A stretch of 64,000 nucleotides of DNA from JBDTVS01 sp040007095 (GTDB lineage: Bacteria > Acidobacteriota > Vicinamibacteria > Vicinamibacterales > CAVVIG01). This document shows, in pieces, positions 24,924 through 32,725 of this stretch. Below the pieces are notes generated by a model. That model saw nothing but the letters and a program-made list of their open reading frames with translations. It ran no database searches and had not been told where the DNA came from. The first letter of the stretch is position 1. Every line of letters begins with the position of its first letter. Made by a program: the position numbers and the translations under genes. The DNA is taken from contig JBDTVS010000033.1 in NCBI GenBank assembly GCA_040007095.1, forward strand, positions 12,678 to 76,677. Reading direction: 5' to 3'.

Positions 24924-26048
24924 CTACTTTGTTCCGAAAGCAATCTTCTGCATCCCTTTGAGAATTCTATGGACGTATAACGCGGGAAGTAGCGCCGTTC
25001 CAAACCAGCTCGCCATGCCGTACGCCGCCAGCACGTACGCAGGCCTGGGAAAAGCGACCTCCCTCAGCAGGCCCACGCGATCGCGTAATCGCGGCAAGCT
25101 TTGGATACTTGACATCAGCTCGTCGAGCCATCGCCGCGATTGCCGCAGGTAGGCGGCGGACGGTTCGTCTGTGACAGCGGCGAGCGCCGTTACGACCCTC
25201 GGCGGTAGATTGAAGGTGAACCGGGAACGCGCCCGCAGCAGTTCGTGAACGCAGACCGCCGCCACCTCTCGGGCCAGCGCGAGCGCCGCGAGACGATCGA
25301 AATCCGCCTCGGAGAGCCCTGAAGCGAGCAGACGAATGTCGGACATCCAAGTAAGATGTTCGGCGTTCCGATGGTGCATCGCCGGATGAATGCAGGCGAG
25401 AACCAGCGCGTGTACGTGCCCGGCCGCGCGTGCATAGGGCCCCAGCGCGGCGACCGGTACCGACTCGGCGGCGAGCTCTTCAGGCGTCAACACGTCGGCG
25501 AACATCGGCTGCGTACTAATCTTCCAGTGGAAGTCGAAGGCGTGCTGGACCCCGTAGGCGTCCTCTCTCCAGAATTGAAACTGTGCAAAGAGGCGTTCCC
25601 CGCCGCTGTTTACGGACGCTGTGTAGCCAAGGTCCTCCATGACGCGGGAGGCCCGACCAACGAGTGCTCGCGGAATCATAAGATCGGTATCCACGCGCGG
25701 TCGACAACTGGGAACGGTGTACACCGTGTAGGCAAGAGCGGTGCCCTTGAGAATTACCAGCGGGACGCCGGCCGAGCCCAGCGCCGTCAGCGTCGCGATC
25801 GTCTCGCTTTGTCGTAGCAGTTCTTCGGCCGCCGCGGCACACGCCCGAGACGCGATCTCCTCCCGAACGGTCTCCGGCCAGTCGGGCCCCGCTCCGAGGC
25901 CCAGGTGATGATGGAGGAGACCGGCCAGACCCTCTTCGTCACAGGCGTCCATCAGCTCCGCTGGCGTCGCCTCGAGCGACGTCCACGGCACGGTCGTTCC
26001 ATCGATCAGCGCCGCGAGTCCGCCGAAGAGGGCCGGTGAACAACCCAT
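24924..26048 (-). CDS. Nucleotidyltransferase-family protein of RiPP clusters
   Basis: A 374-residue protein starting MGCSPALFGGLAALIDGT. Its centre has PLVILKGTALAYTVYT and RPRVDTDLMIPRAL, a nucleotidyltransferase fold with the D-x-D-type metal site (DTDL), as in the uncharacterised nucleotidyltransferase family (NTP_transf_5 type). Relatives occur in lasso-peptide clusters of Bacilli and Proteobacteria. The C-terminal third is helical with a hydrophobic stretch (PAYVLAAYGMASWFGTALLP). It is transcribed divergently from the PqqD gene, sharing an intergenic region of about 100 bp. An ATG at 26135 would extend it and leave almost no promoter. It is a possible tailoring enzyme that adds a nucleotide or phosphate (inference). 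Confidence 0.72.
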   Translation of the reverse strand: MGCSPALFGGLAALIDGTTVPWTSLEATPAELMDACDEEGLAGLLHHHLGLGAGPDWPETVREEIASRACAAAAEELLRQSETIATLTALGSAGVPLVILKGTALAYTVYTVPSCRPRVDTDLMIPRALVGRASRVMEDLGYTASVNSGGERLFAQFQFWREDAYGVQHAFDFHWKISTQPMFADVLTPEELAAESVPVAALGPYARAAGHVHALVLACIHPAMHHRNAEHLTWMSDIRLLASGLSEADFDRLAALALAREVAAVCVHELLRARSRFTFNLPPRVVTALAAVTDEPSAAYLRQSRRWLDELMSSIQSLPRLRDRVGLLREVAFPRPAYVLAAYGMASWFGTALLPALYVHRILKGMQKIAFGTK

Positions 26049-26148
26049 AGCTCTTGGTGTATGCTGCTGCTCATTGATGAGCCGGTCAAGGGGAGCTTGA
26101 GCTCCGCTGGGTGGCGAATCCCGGAACCTATGCAATGGAGGTTACGAG

Positions 26149-26445
26149 ATGGACGGAATGATTACGACGGCCATGACCGTCGTGGCCTCCAAGGATCAGG
26201 TCTCCTGCGATCTGGCGGGCGAAGCGGCGATTCTCGATCTCAAGAGCTCTATCTACTACGCACTTGACCCGGTTGGCGCCCGCATTTGGACGCTGGTCCA
26301 GGAGCCAGTTGCCGTCTCCGCCGTCCGCGACGCCATCCTGGGCGAGTATGACGTCGAGCCGGACCGGTGCGAACGCGACGTGCTCCACCTGCTGCAGGAG
26401 TTGGCGGCCGAAGGCCTCATCACGATCGACACCGCATCGGCGTAG
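26149..26445 (+). CDS. Lasso peptide B1 / PqqD-family leader-binding protein (RRE)
   Basis: A 98-residue PqqD-like protein with the winged-helix pattern: VVASKDQVSCDLAGEAAILD (beta hairpin), SSIYYALDPVGARIW (helix), VAVSAVRDAILGEYDVEP and CERDVLHLLQELAAEGLI. In lasso systems this domain binds the precursor leader and delivers it to the protease B2. GGAGG seven bases before ATG 26149 supports the start. The next gene begins 7 bp after its stop. The operon runs in order B1, UPF0489-TPR, C, A, K, PRMT-like, 2OG oxygenase, B2. Confidence 0.88.
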   Translation: MDGMITTAMTVVASKDQVSCDLAGEAAILDLKSSIYYALDPVGARIWTLVQEPVAVSAVRDAILGEYDVEPDRCERDVLHLLQELAAEGLITIDTASA

Positions 26446-26452
26446 GATCGCG

Positions 26453-27865
26453 ATGCGGGAACAGTCGGCACGCGTAGACCTCGACCCGGTTGAACGTGTT
26501 GTTCTCGTCGAGAATCACGACGAAGCCTATCGGGTGTGGCTCAACGCAGGGTCGGTGAACAAGGCGCTGGTCCACGTCGACGCCCACCACGATATGTGGT
26601 GGGCCGACGACGCGTCGTCCCTCACGATCGCGAACTTCATCTCGGCGGCGTTGCAGAGTGGCCTCATCCGCGAGATTCACTGGGTCGTTCCCACCGCGAC
26701 TTGGCAGACTGCTTCAGGCCGTGAGGCGGTCGCCAGACACGTCGAAAAGATCGTCAAACAGTATCCGGGCGAGCGTCGACCGATACGCCGGGCCGCGGAC
26801 AGCCTTGCCGCCTGTGTTCACGGAACACCGCTGAGAGTCTGCTCTCTCGGCTCGCTGGCGGTCATCGATGACGATGTCCTGCTCGACATCGACGTGGATT
26901 TTCTCGTCATCCCGCGGGTGTCGTACGGCGACGTGGACGAGCACAGCGTTGAGCCGTGGTGCTGGCCTGACGAACTGGTGTCGCGGCTGGGAGCGAGGAT
27001 GGTCCGCGCGAACCTGGCGACGATCGCGTATTCCGTCGAGGGTGGCTACACGCCGCTCGAGTGGAAATATCTCGGAGACGAGCTGGCGGCACGTCTTGGC
27101 CAGCCAGCGTCGCCGGCGGTCGTGCTCGCCGCGAAGCTGATGCGCGAAGGCGCCCAGGCCGTCAATCTCGGGGACATCGCCGCAGCGGAACGGAGTTACA
27201 GTCGCGCCGCGGACGTCTGGCCGTCGTCGGCGGCTCCCGATTTCCACCTCGCTCACGCCTATGCAGGCGCCGGCCTGCTCGAGGACGGGCGGCGAATGTA
27301 TCGGCAAGCGATAGCCAAGGATCCGTCGTATCGAACGCCGTACAGCAATGCGGGCTTCCATCGCTACTGGGCGGGTCATGTGGTCGACGCCGAGCGGGAA
27401 TTCCAACGGACACTGACGCTCGATGCCGAGCATGCCGGATCCCTTCTCGGTTTAGCCGTGGTGGCGGCTACACAGAAGCGCTGGGCGGATGCGGAGACGT
27501 TGTTGCGGCGATCGTTGGCCGCCGACGATGAACTGGTCGACACGTATCGCCAGTTCGCCGTCGTGCTGGCAAGGCGGGGCGCGGATGAAGAAGCGATTTG
27601 CGCCTACGAGCGGTCGCTCGCGCTCGCGATGGCCGGGCACCAGCCGCTCGGCGGACTGCTCGGGACCAGAGATGACGCAGTTCGCCTCTTGGACGCGGAC
27701 CACTGGAAGACTCATGCGCGGCTGGCGCGGCTCTACGAACGCAAAGGCGACGTGAAGAGAGCTATCGTCGGATATCGCATATGCGTCGCGGCGGGCCACG
27801 GTGGGATCGCGCTGCGTCGTCGTCTCGCGCGTTTGTGCGGGGAGCAGGAGACTGCAGCCGGATGA
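26453..27865 (+). CDS. UPF0489 (arginase-like) domain fused to TPRs; candidate peptide arginase
   Basis: A 470-residue protein. Residues ~15-215 match UPF0489: a VHVDAHHDMWW segment (DAHHD at ~43-47, like the DAHxD metal site of arginases) and LLDIDVDFLVIP (DIDVD at ~145-149, the second metal-site motif). From ~225 on there are several TPRs (AKLMREGAQAVNLGDIAAAE and onward), ending with a Glu/Arg tail. UPF0489 is related to arginase, and peptide arginases that turn Arg into ornithine in RiPPs belong to this family (established for OspR of the landornamide pathway, recalled). The predicted lasso core has one Arg. Substrate is not proven; a protein-binding TPR role alone is possible. It overlaps the cyclase gene by 4 nt. 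Confidence 0.78.
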   Translation: MREQSARVDLDPVERVVLVENHDEAYRVWLNAGSVNKALVHVDAHHDMWWADDASSLTIANFISAALQSGLIREIHWVVPTATWQTASGREAVARHVEKIVKQYPGERRPIRRAADSLAACVHGTPLRVCSLGSLAVIDDDVLLDIDVDFLVIPRVSYGDVDEHSVEPWCWPDELVSRLGARMVRANLATIAYSVEGGYTPLEWKYLGDELAARLGQPASPAVVLAAKLMREGAQAVNLGDIAAAERSYSRAADVWPSSAAPDFHLAHAYAGAGLLEDGRRMYRQAIAKDPSYRTPYSNAGFHRYWAGHVVDAEREFQRTLTLDAEHAGSLLGLAVVAATQKRWADAETLLRRSLAADDELVDTYRQFAVVLARRGADEEAICAYERSLALAMAGHQPLGGLLGTRDDAVRLLDADHWKTHARLARLYERKGDVKRAIVGYRICVAAGHGGIALRRRLARLCGEQETAAG

Positions 27866-29817
27866 GCGGAGTGATGGGGCTTTGGAATCTCGACGGGCGT
27901 CCGGTCGAAGTGTCGTGGCTCGCGGCTATTGGGTCGCGCCAATCCCATCGCGGATCGGATGGCGGCTATTGGATCAAGGGGCCAATCGGCTTGGGCTGCC
28001 AGATGGTCCGCACGCCACCCCAACCAGCACAGCCAACTTTTCCCCTCGTTCATCCCGCCGGCTTCGTCGTGGTCTTCGACGGCCGGCTCGACAATCGCGA
28101 GGACCTCCTTTCGTCGCTTCGCGCGCCGGGCCTGTTCGCCGATTCGCCGGACGCCGCCTTCGTCCTCGGGGCGTACGAGCGTCATGGAGAGCGCTTCGTC
28201 GAACATTTGAACGGCGACTTCGCATTGGGCCTCTTCGACCCGCGCAGGCAGCGGCTGTTCCTCGCTCGGGACGCGATCGGCATCAAGCCCCTCCACTACT
28301 GCCGCTGTCGGGACGCTTTCGTATTCGCTTCCGAGATCAAGAGTCTGCTCGCCCATCCTCAGGTCGCTGCCGTGCCGAACCACGACGCGCTTGCGGGGTT
28401 CCTGCTGCGCGGCTACCAGTACGGCACAGAAGGGCGGACGTTCTTCGAGGACGTGTTCAGCGTCTCCCCGGCGCATCTCGTCGTCGTGACGCGCGAGCGC
28501 CTCACGACCCGGCAGTACTGGGATTTCGACACGAGCCGCCAGGTGCGATTCGTCGGATTCAACCAGTACGCGGACGCGTTCGCCGACGAGTTCACTCGCG
28601 CGGTCCGGCGCCGTCTCCGCATTTCGCCGGCGGCCGTGTCGGTCAGCGGCGGTCTGGATTCGTCTTCCATCTTGTGCGTGGCGCTGCAGGCAAGCCGGGC
28701 CGGCGATGCGGTTCACGCGCCGATCGGCATGTCGCAGATGGCGCCGGAAGGGTCGGCGGCCGACGAACGGGGCTTCCTACTCGAGATCGAGCGCGATCAC
28801 GGGATCGCGATCGATCGGATCTGGGACGGCGGTTCGGGCGTCATGGATCACGCGCGGGAGGAAGTGTGGCATGTCGAGGCGCCGATCCTGGGCGCGCTGA
28901 GCAACCGGCATCATGCGTTCATGCGTGCGGCGCGTCGCCGCGGCGTCCGCGTGCTGATCGGCGGACATTGGGGCGATCAGATCCTGTGCGGCCGAAGCTA
29001 CCTGGTCGATCTGGCGCGACGCTTCGAGTGGACCATGGTCCGCTCGCATTTGAGGGAGTTGCCGCGCTGGTACGCAGATGTCGAGCGCCCGGGTTTCACA
29101 AGAGCCTTCGTCCGGGAGCTCCTCCGGGATTGTTCGCCCGGTGTCGCGGTCGCGCTGGCCAAGAGAATTCTGAATACGAGCAGACGGCCGAGGACGGGCG
29201 GTCCGGCCTACACTGCAGCCTTTGCACAGAAAGGTCGCGTTGTGAGCTCACGGCAGGGCCTCCGACGCCGGCGGCGGGGCACGGCCCACGCGGAATCCAT
29301 CTACGCGGAGGTGCGCAGCGGCTATCACGTGCTGTGCATGGAGACGAACGACAAGACGGCCGCCATGTACGGCCTTGATGTCGCGTTCCCGTTTCTGGAT
29401 AGAGACTTGGTGTCGTTCCTGATGGCGATTCCGGGAGAGATGCTGGCGTGGAACGGCGTTCCCAAAGCGCTGCTTCGCGAAGGCTTGCGCGCGGTCGTCC
29501 CGAGGGCGATTCTGGCGAGACGCGGAAAAGCGGACTTCACGGATCTCCTGAACGAAGGGATGGAGTGCGATCTGCCTCAGGTAGCGGAGTGTCTGCAGGC
29601 ACCCGGTCTCGCCGTTGCGCTGGGGTATGTCGACGGTGACGCGACGGTCGACAGGCTGGAGCGTCTGGAGGGCCGTATGAAGGGACCCGACGGCCGGTCC
29701 GCGTGGGGCCTGCAGGAAATCCTCTCGCTCGAACTCTGGTTACAAGTGTTCTTCGAAGCCTCGCTTGGAAACAAGCCTCCGGAAGGGAGCGCGCTGAATC
29801 ATGCCAGACCACACTGA
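27862..29817 (+). CDS. Lasso peptide cyclase C (asparagine-synthetase-like)
   Basis: A 651-residue class II asparagine-synthetase homologue. The N-terminal GATase-like domain begins MSGVMGLW. Ser2 stands where glutaminase needs Cys2, as is usual in lasso cyclases that do not use glutamine. The synthetase domain has the PP-loop VSVSGGLDSSSI (~residues 260-270), LIGGHWGDQILCG and PFLDRDLVSFL. It should activate the acidic core side chain as an acyl-adenylate for attack by the core N-terminus, giving the macrolactam. Length (651) is within the usual 550-650 range. The ATGA overlap with the previous gene and the 17-nt overlap with the precursor gene fit a lasso operon. Confidence 0.9.
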   Translation: MSGVMGLWNLDGRPVEVSWLAAIGSRQSHRGSDGGYWIKGPIGLGCQMVRTPPQPAQPTFPLVHPAGFVVVFDGRLDNREDLLSSLRAPGLFADSPDAAFVLGAYERHGERFVEHLNGDFALGLFDPRRQRLFLARDAIGIKPLHYCRCRDAFVFASEIKSLLAHPQVAAVPNHDALAGFLLRGYQYGTEGRTFFEDVFSVSPAHLVVVTRERLTTRQYWDFDTSRQVRFVGFNQYADAFADEFTRAVRRRLRISPAAVSVSGGLDSSSILCVALQASRAGDAVHAPIGMSQMAPEGSAADERGFLLEIERDHGIAIDRIWDGGSGVMDHAREEVWHVEAPILGALSNRHHAFMRAARRRGVRVLIGGHWGDQILCGRSYLVDLARRFEWTMVRSHLRELPRWYADVERPGFTRAFVRELLRDCSPGVAVALAKRILNTSRRPRTGGPAYTAAFAQKGRVVSSRQGLRRRRRGTAHAESIYAEVRSGYHVLCMETNDKTAAMYGLDVAFPFLDRDLVSFLMAIPGEMLAWNGVPKALLREGLRAVVPRAILARRGKADFTDLLNEGMECDLPQVAECLQAPGLAVALGYVDGDATVDRLERLEGRMKGPDGRSAWGLQEILSLELWLQVFFEASLGNKPPEGSALNHARPH

Positions 29818-29983
29818 TGACCGGGCTGCCGACAGAACGGTCAAAATGCCAGGCGATCCACGACGACAGCCTTACCGATCGCCGCGTCTCGTCAAGTATG
29901 GCGATCTACGTCGCCTCGTGAAGGCCGGCAAGGGCAAAACCAGACAGGACGGACCGGAAGGCATTCCGAAAACGAAGGTATGA
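29801..29983 (+). CDS. Lasso peptide precursor A (predicted)
   Basis: A 60-residue ORF overlapping the cyclase end by 17 nt and the kinase start by 4 nt. The leader has the conserved Y-x2-P-x-L-x3-G pattern (YRSPRLVKYGDLRRLV; Y25, P28, L30, G34). The seven residues from G34 to the -2 position match the spacing seen in known leaders such as that of fusilassin, except that V40 replaces the usual Thr. This places the core at A42: AGKGKTRQDGPEGIPKTKV, 19 residues. Asp9 (D50) is in the correct position for a 9-residue ring with Ala1, leaving a 10-residue tail. There is one Arg (core position 7, in the ring), two Thr and no Ser or Cys. Alternative core start G43 would give an 8-residue ring. The leader match is strong but the call is a prediction. 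Confidence 0.8.
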   Translation: MPDHTDDRAADRTVKMPGDPRRQPYRSPRLVKYGDLRRLVKAGKGKTRQDGPEGIPKTKV

Positions 29984-30930
29984 GGTCTGAGCGAGCCTAC
30001 TGTCTGTACGGCACGTGTTTCACGAGTTATTGGCGCCTGCCGTATGCGCAGGCGCCCAAAGGAGCGCCGCGGGAGATCCGCCTGGTCCCCGATTCTCCAA
30101 GGTTCTTTTCCGATGCGGCGATCGAGGCCGGCTGGCTGCCGTCGTCGGCGCAATGGTTCCACCAGGCGCACCTTGGAGACGGCTCCATATACCTCCGCTG
30201 GAACCGGCATTTCGAGTTCGTGGTGTCGCCCGATGGCGACCGTATCGCTGGACGATTGCTGAGCACGACCTCCACCGAAGCGTTTCACGCCTATCTCTTG
30301 GGACAAGTCCTGTCGTACGCGCTGCTCAAGCGGGGGGAGGATCCTCTGCACGGAACAGCGGTGGTCGTGGACGGAGCGGCGATCGCGTTCCTTGGTGATT
30401 GCGGGCATGGAAAATCCACGCTCGCGGCCGCGTTTCTCGGGGATGGCAACCGGCTGCTTACCGACGACCTGCTGGTGGTCAAGCGTGACGCGAACGGCGT
30501 CACCGCCTATCCAGGGCCCCCCCGGATCAAGCTTTCCCCGAGCATCGCCGAAGCGTTGCTCGAGGAGCGGAGCCGGGGGATTCAGATGAACCAGTTTACG
30601 CCCAAGCTGGTGGTGCCGTTACAGGCTCGCGAGGTTCACAGCACCGCGGCGCCGTTGAAAGTCATCTACCTTCTGACGCCGCAGGCGAAGAGCGCGGCGA
30701 GCGGGCGCGTGACGATTCGGAGCAACTCGCCGCGCCGGGGATTTTTCGAATTGCTGAAGAACACGTTCAATGCGCAAGTCACCGAGCCGGAGCGCCTCGA
30801 GCGCCAATTCCGACTGGCCTCGCAGATCGTGTCCACGGTGCCCATCAAGTCGTTGTCGTACCGTCGGCGCCTGTCCACGCTCGCGGCGGTCCGCGAGTCG
30901 ATTCGGGCCGATCTCGTGAACATCGGATGA
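29980..30930 (+). CDS. HPr-kinase-like protein of lasso clusters
   Basis: A 316-residue HprK/PckA-fold protein. It has the catalytic His in DPLHGTAVVV (H124), the P-loop GDCGHGKST (~139-147), and a DD pair in LLTDDLLVV (162-163). This set is shared with HPr kinase C-domains and with the kinases of paeninodin-type lasso clusters, which phosphorylate a core Ser. Here the predicted core has no Ser, only Thr6 and Thr17, so the phosphorylation site, if any, would differ. ATGA overlap with the precursor and a 4-nt overlap with the next gene place it in the operon. Confidence 0.85.
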   Translation: MRSERAYCLYGTCFTSYWRLPYAQAPKGAPREIRLVPDSPRFFSDAAIEAGWLPSSAQWFHQAHLGDGSIYLRWNRHFEFVVSPDGDRIAGRLLSTTSTEAFHAYLLGQVLSYALLKRGEDPLHGTAVVVDGAAIAFLGDCGHGKSTLAAAFLGDGNRLLTDDLLVVKRDANGVTAYPGPPRIKLSPSIAEALLEERSRGIQMNQFTPKLVVPLQAREVHSTAAPLKVIYLLTPQAKSAASGRVTIRSNSPRRGFFELLKNTFNAQVTEPERLERQFRLASQIVSTVPIKSLSYRRRLSTLAAVRESIRADLVNIG

Positions 30931-32078
30931 GCGCGATGTTCGGTTCGAACCCGGAGGCGATCTTCCACTTCCATTCCAACCTGCTGCTGGACCGCGCCCG
31001 CACGGAAACGTTGCACCGCGCAATCGCCGATGCCGTGAGGCCGGGTGACGTCGTGCTGGACCTGGGAAGCGGGACGGGCATCCTGTCGTTCTTCGCGTGC
31101 GAGGCCGGGGCCCGGCGCGTGTACGCCGTCGAAAGCGGTGACGTGGCGGAGCTGTCCAAGCTCCTGTGCGTGGCGAACGGTCTTCAGGATCGGATCGTCG
31201 TCTTGAACCACTCCTCCTATAACGTCGTCCTTCCCGAAAAAGTGGACGCCATCATCACCGACACATTCCATACATTCGGCCTCCAGGACGGGTTGCTCGG
31301 TTCCATCATCGATGCCCGCCGGCGGTTGCTGAAGACGGACGGGACGATCGTTCCGCGGTCGATCGAGCTGTTTGTGGCGCTCGTGGAGCTGCCGGATGTC
31401 TATCGACGGTTCGATGTGTGGACGGCCGCGCAGTATGGATTCGATTTCTCGCCCGGTCGGGAATTTGCGACGAACAATCTGTATTCGATTCCCGTCGAGG
31501 CGGACGTCTTCCAAAAGGCGTGGCTTGGTCCGCCCGGGTCCCTCATCCACATCAGGCTGTCTGACGTCGAGACCTCGAACGTGGGCGGCCAGGCAACCTT
31601 GACGACGACTCGATCCGGCGTCATGCACGGACTGGGCGGGTGGTTTGCCGCCGAGCTCGGCGACGGGAACGTCCTTTCGAATTCACCGGACATTCGGACG
31701 GTCTCGTGGAAGTACGCCTTCTTCCCGCTCGACCGCCCGATGATGTTGGGCGTGGGCGAATCGATCAGCGTGCGGATCGACACCTGTGACGGCGCGACGT
31801 GGCGGTGGGAGGTCGAACGCGCCGGCGGCTCGGCGCGTCAGCGGACAACCTTCAGAGGCTTTCCGTGGTCCGCGGAAGGCTTCCACAAACTCTCGCCCGG
31901 ATATGCGCCGAAGCGCACGCCAATCGGCGACGCCGAGCTGTTCGTCCTTGGTCTTCTGGACGGCCATCGAATGATCACCGATCTCGAGGAGGAGCTCCGG
32001 CGACGCTATCCCGAGCAGTTCAGCACGCCGGAATCAGCGGCCTCGTTCGTCCAGGACATCGCCTGGCGATGCTCATGA
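30927..32078 (+). CDS. PRMT-like methyltransferase with C-terminal PqqD-like segment
   Basis: A 383-residue protein. The SAM site VVLDLGSGTGILSFFACEAG (~42-61), YAVES, and a beta-barrel-like middle region resemble protein arginine methyltransferases. The double-Glu loop that binds the Arg guanidine is changed: the usual S-E is T-D (ITDTFH) and the second E is in LQDG (Q-D). The last ~50 residues (DAELFVLGLLDGHRMITDLE and following helices) resemble a PqqD-type winged helix, which may act as a leader-binding domain. It is therefore a likely RiPP methyltransferase that binds the leader with its own RRE. Whether the target is Arg, the C-terminus or another group is open. Confidence 0.75.
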   Translation: MSAMFGSNPEAIFHFHSNLLLDRARTETLHRAIADAVRPGDVVLDLGSGTGILSFFACEAGARRVYAVESGDVAELSKLLCVANGLQDRIVVLNHSSYNVVLPEKVDAIITDTFHTFGLQDGLLGSIIDARRRLLKTDGTIVPRSIELFVALVELPDVYRRFDVWTAAQYGFDFSPGREFATNNLYSIPVEADVFQKAWLGPPGSLIHIRLSDVETSNVGGQATLTTTRSGVMHGLGGWFAAELGDGNVLSNSPDIRTVSWKYAFFPLDRPMMLGVGESISVRIDTCDGATWRWEVERAGGSARQRTTFRGFPWSAEGFHKLSPGYAPKRTPIGDAELFVLGLLDGHRMITDLEEELRRRYPEQFSTPESAASFVQDIAWRCS

Positions 32079-32725
32079 TCCAGCTCACGCGATCCGGCGC
32101 ACACATCTCGGTCGACGCAGAGGCCGTGGCGCGTCTGAAAGCGCTGTTCGCGCGCGAGCACTGCATCCATCTCTCTCGGCTCATCGACGCAGACCTTCTA
32201 CAGATCGTCCAACGCAGGATTGACGACAGCGAATTCCTACCGTTCGTCCACGTCCGGAGCATCGGACACGACTCGGACCTCGCGGATGAATTCACCCTTC
32301 ATATTCTGCACTTCGTGGCCAACGACCCGCGATTTCTCGAGCTCGTCAGGGAAGTCACGGCCTGCCGCGAGATCGACGCCTTCCATGGACGCGTGTATCG
32401 GCTGGACCCCGCCTTGTGCCCAGTTGATTCCTGGCACGACGACATGGCAGACAATCGCGTGGTCGGAATGAGCTTGAACTTGAGCCGCGAGGTCTTCGCA
32501 GGGGGGGCGCTCCAGATTCGCGACCGGCCCTCCGGACGGATCGTGCACGAAGTGACGAACACTGGTCTCGGCGCCGCGATCATTTTCAGACTGGGTCACC
32601 ACCTCGAGCATCGCAATACGACGATCACTGGTACGATTCCGAAGACGGCGTTCGCCGGCTGGTTCCGGTCGAATCTGCCTGACTATCACTCGCTCGTCAG
32701 ACAGCGGGGACCTGAACTGCGATGA
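32075..32725 (+). CDS. 2-oxoglutarate/Fe(II)-dependent oxygenase
   Basis: A 216-residue protein starting at ATG 32075 (ATGA overlap; ATG 32069 also possible). Residues ~119-123 read SWHDD, giving the H-x-D iron ligands (H121, D123), and the distal His is in GHHLEHR (176/179). A Lys/Arg in KTAFAGWFRS is the likely 2OG anchor. The fold matches the 2OG-Fe(II) superfamily. Related oxygenases hydroxylate residues in other RiPPs, including Asp in some lasso peptides. The target in this core (Asp9, Pro11, Pro15, Lys or Arg) is unknown. It has 4-nt overlaps with both neighbours. Confidence 0.8.
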   Translation: MIQLTRSGAHISVDAEAVARLKALFAREHCIHLSRLIDADLLQIVQRRIDDSEFLPFVHVRSIGHDSDLADEFTLHILHFVANDPRFLELVREVTACREIDAFHGRVYRLDPALCPVDSWHDDMADNRVVGMSLNLSREVFAGGALQIRDRPSGRIVHEVTNTGLGAAIIFRLGHHLEHRNTTITGTIPKTAFAGWFRSNLPDYHSLVRQRGPELR

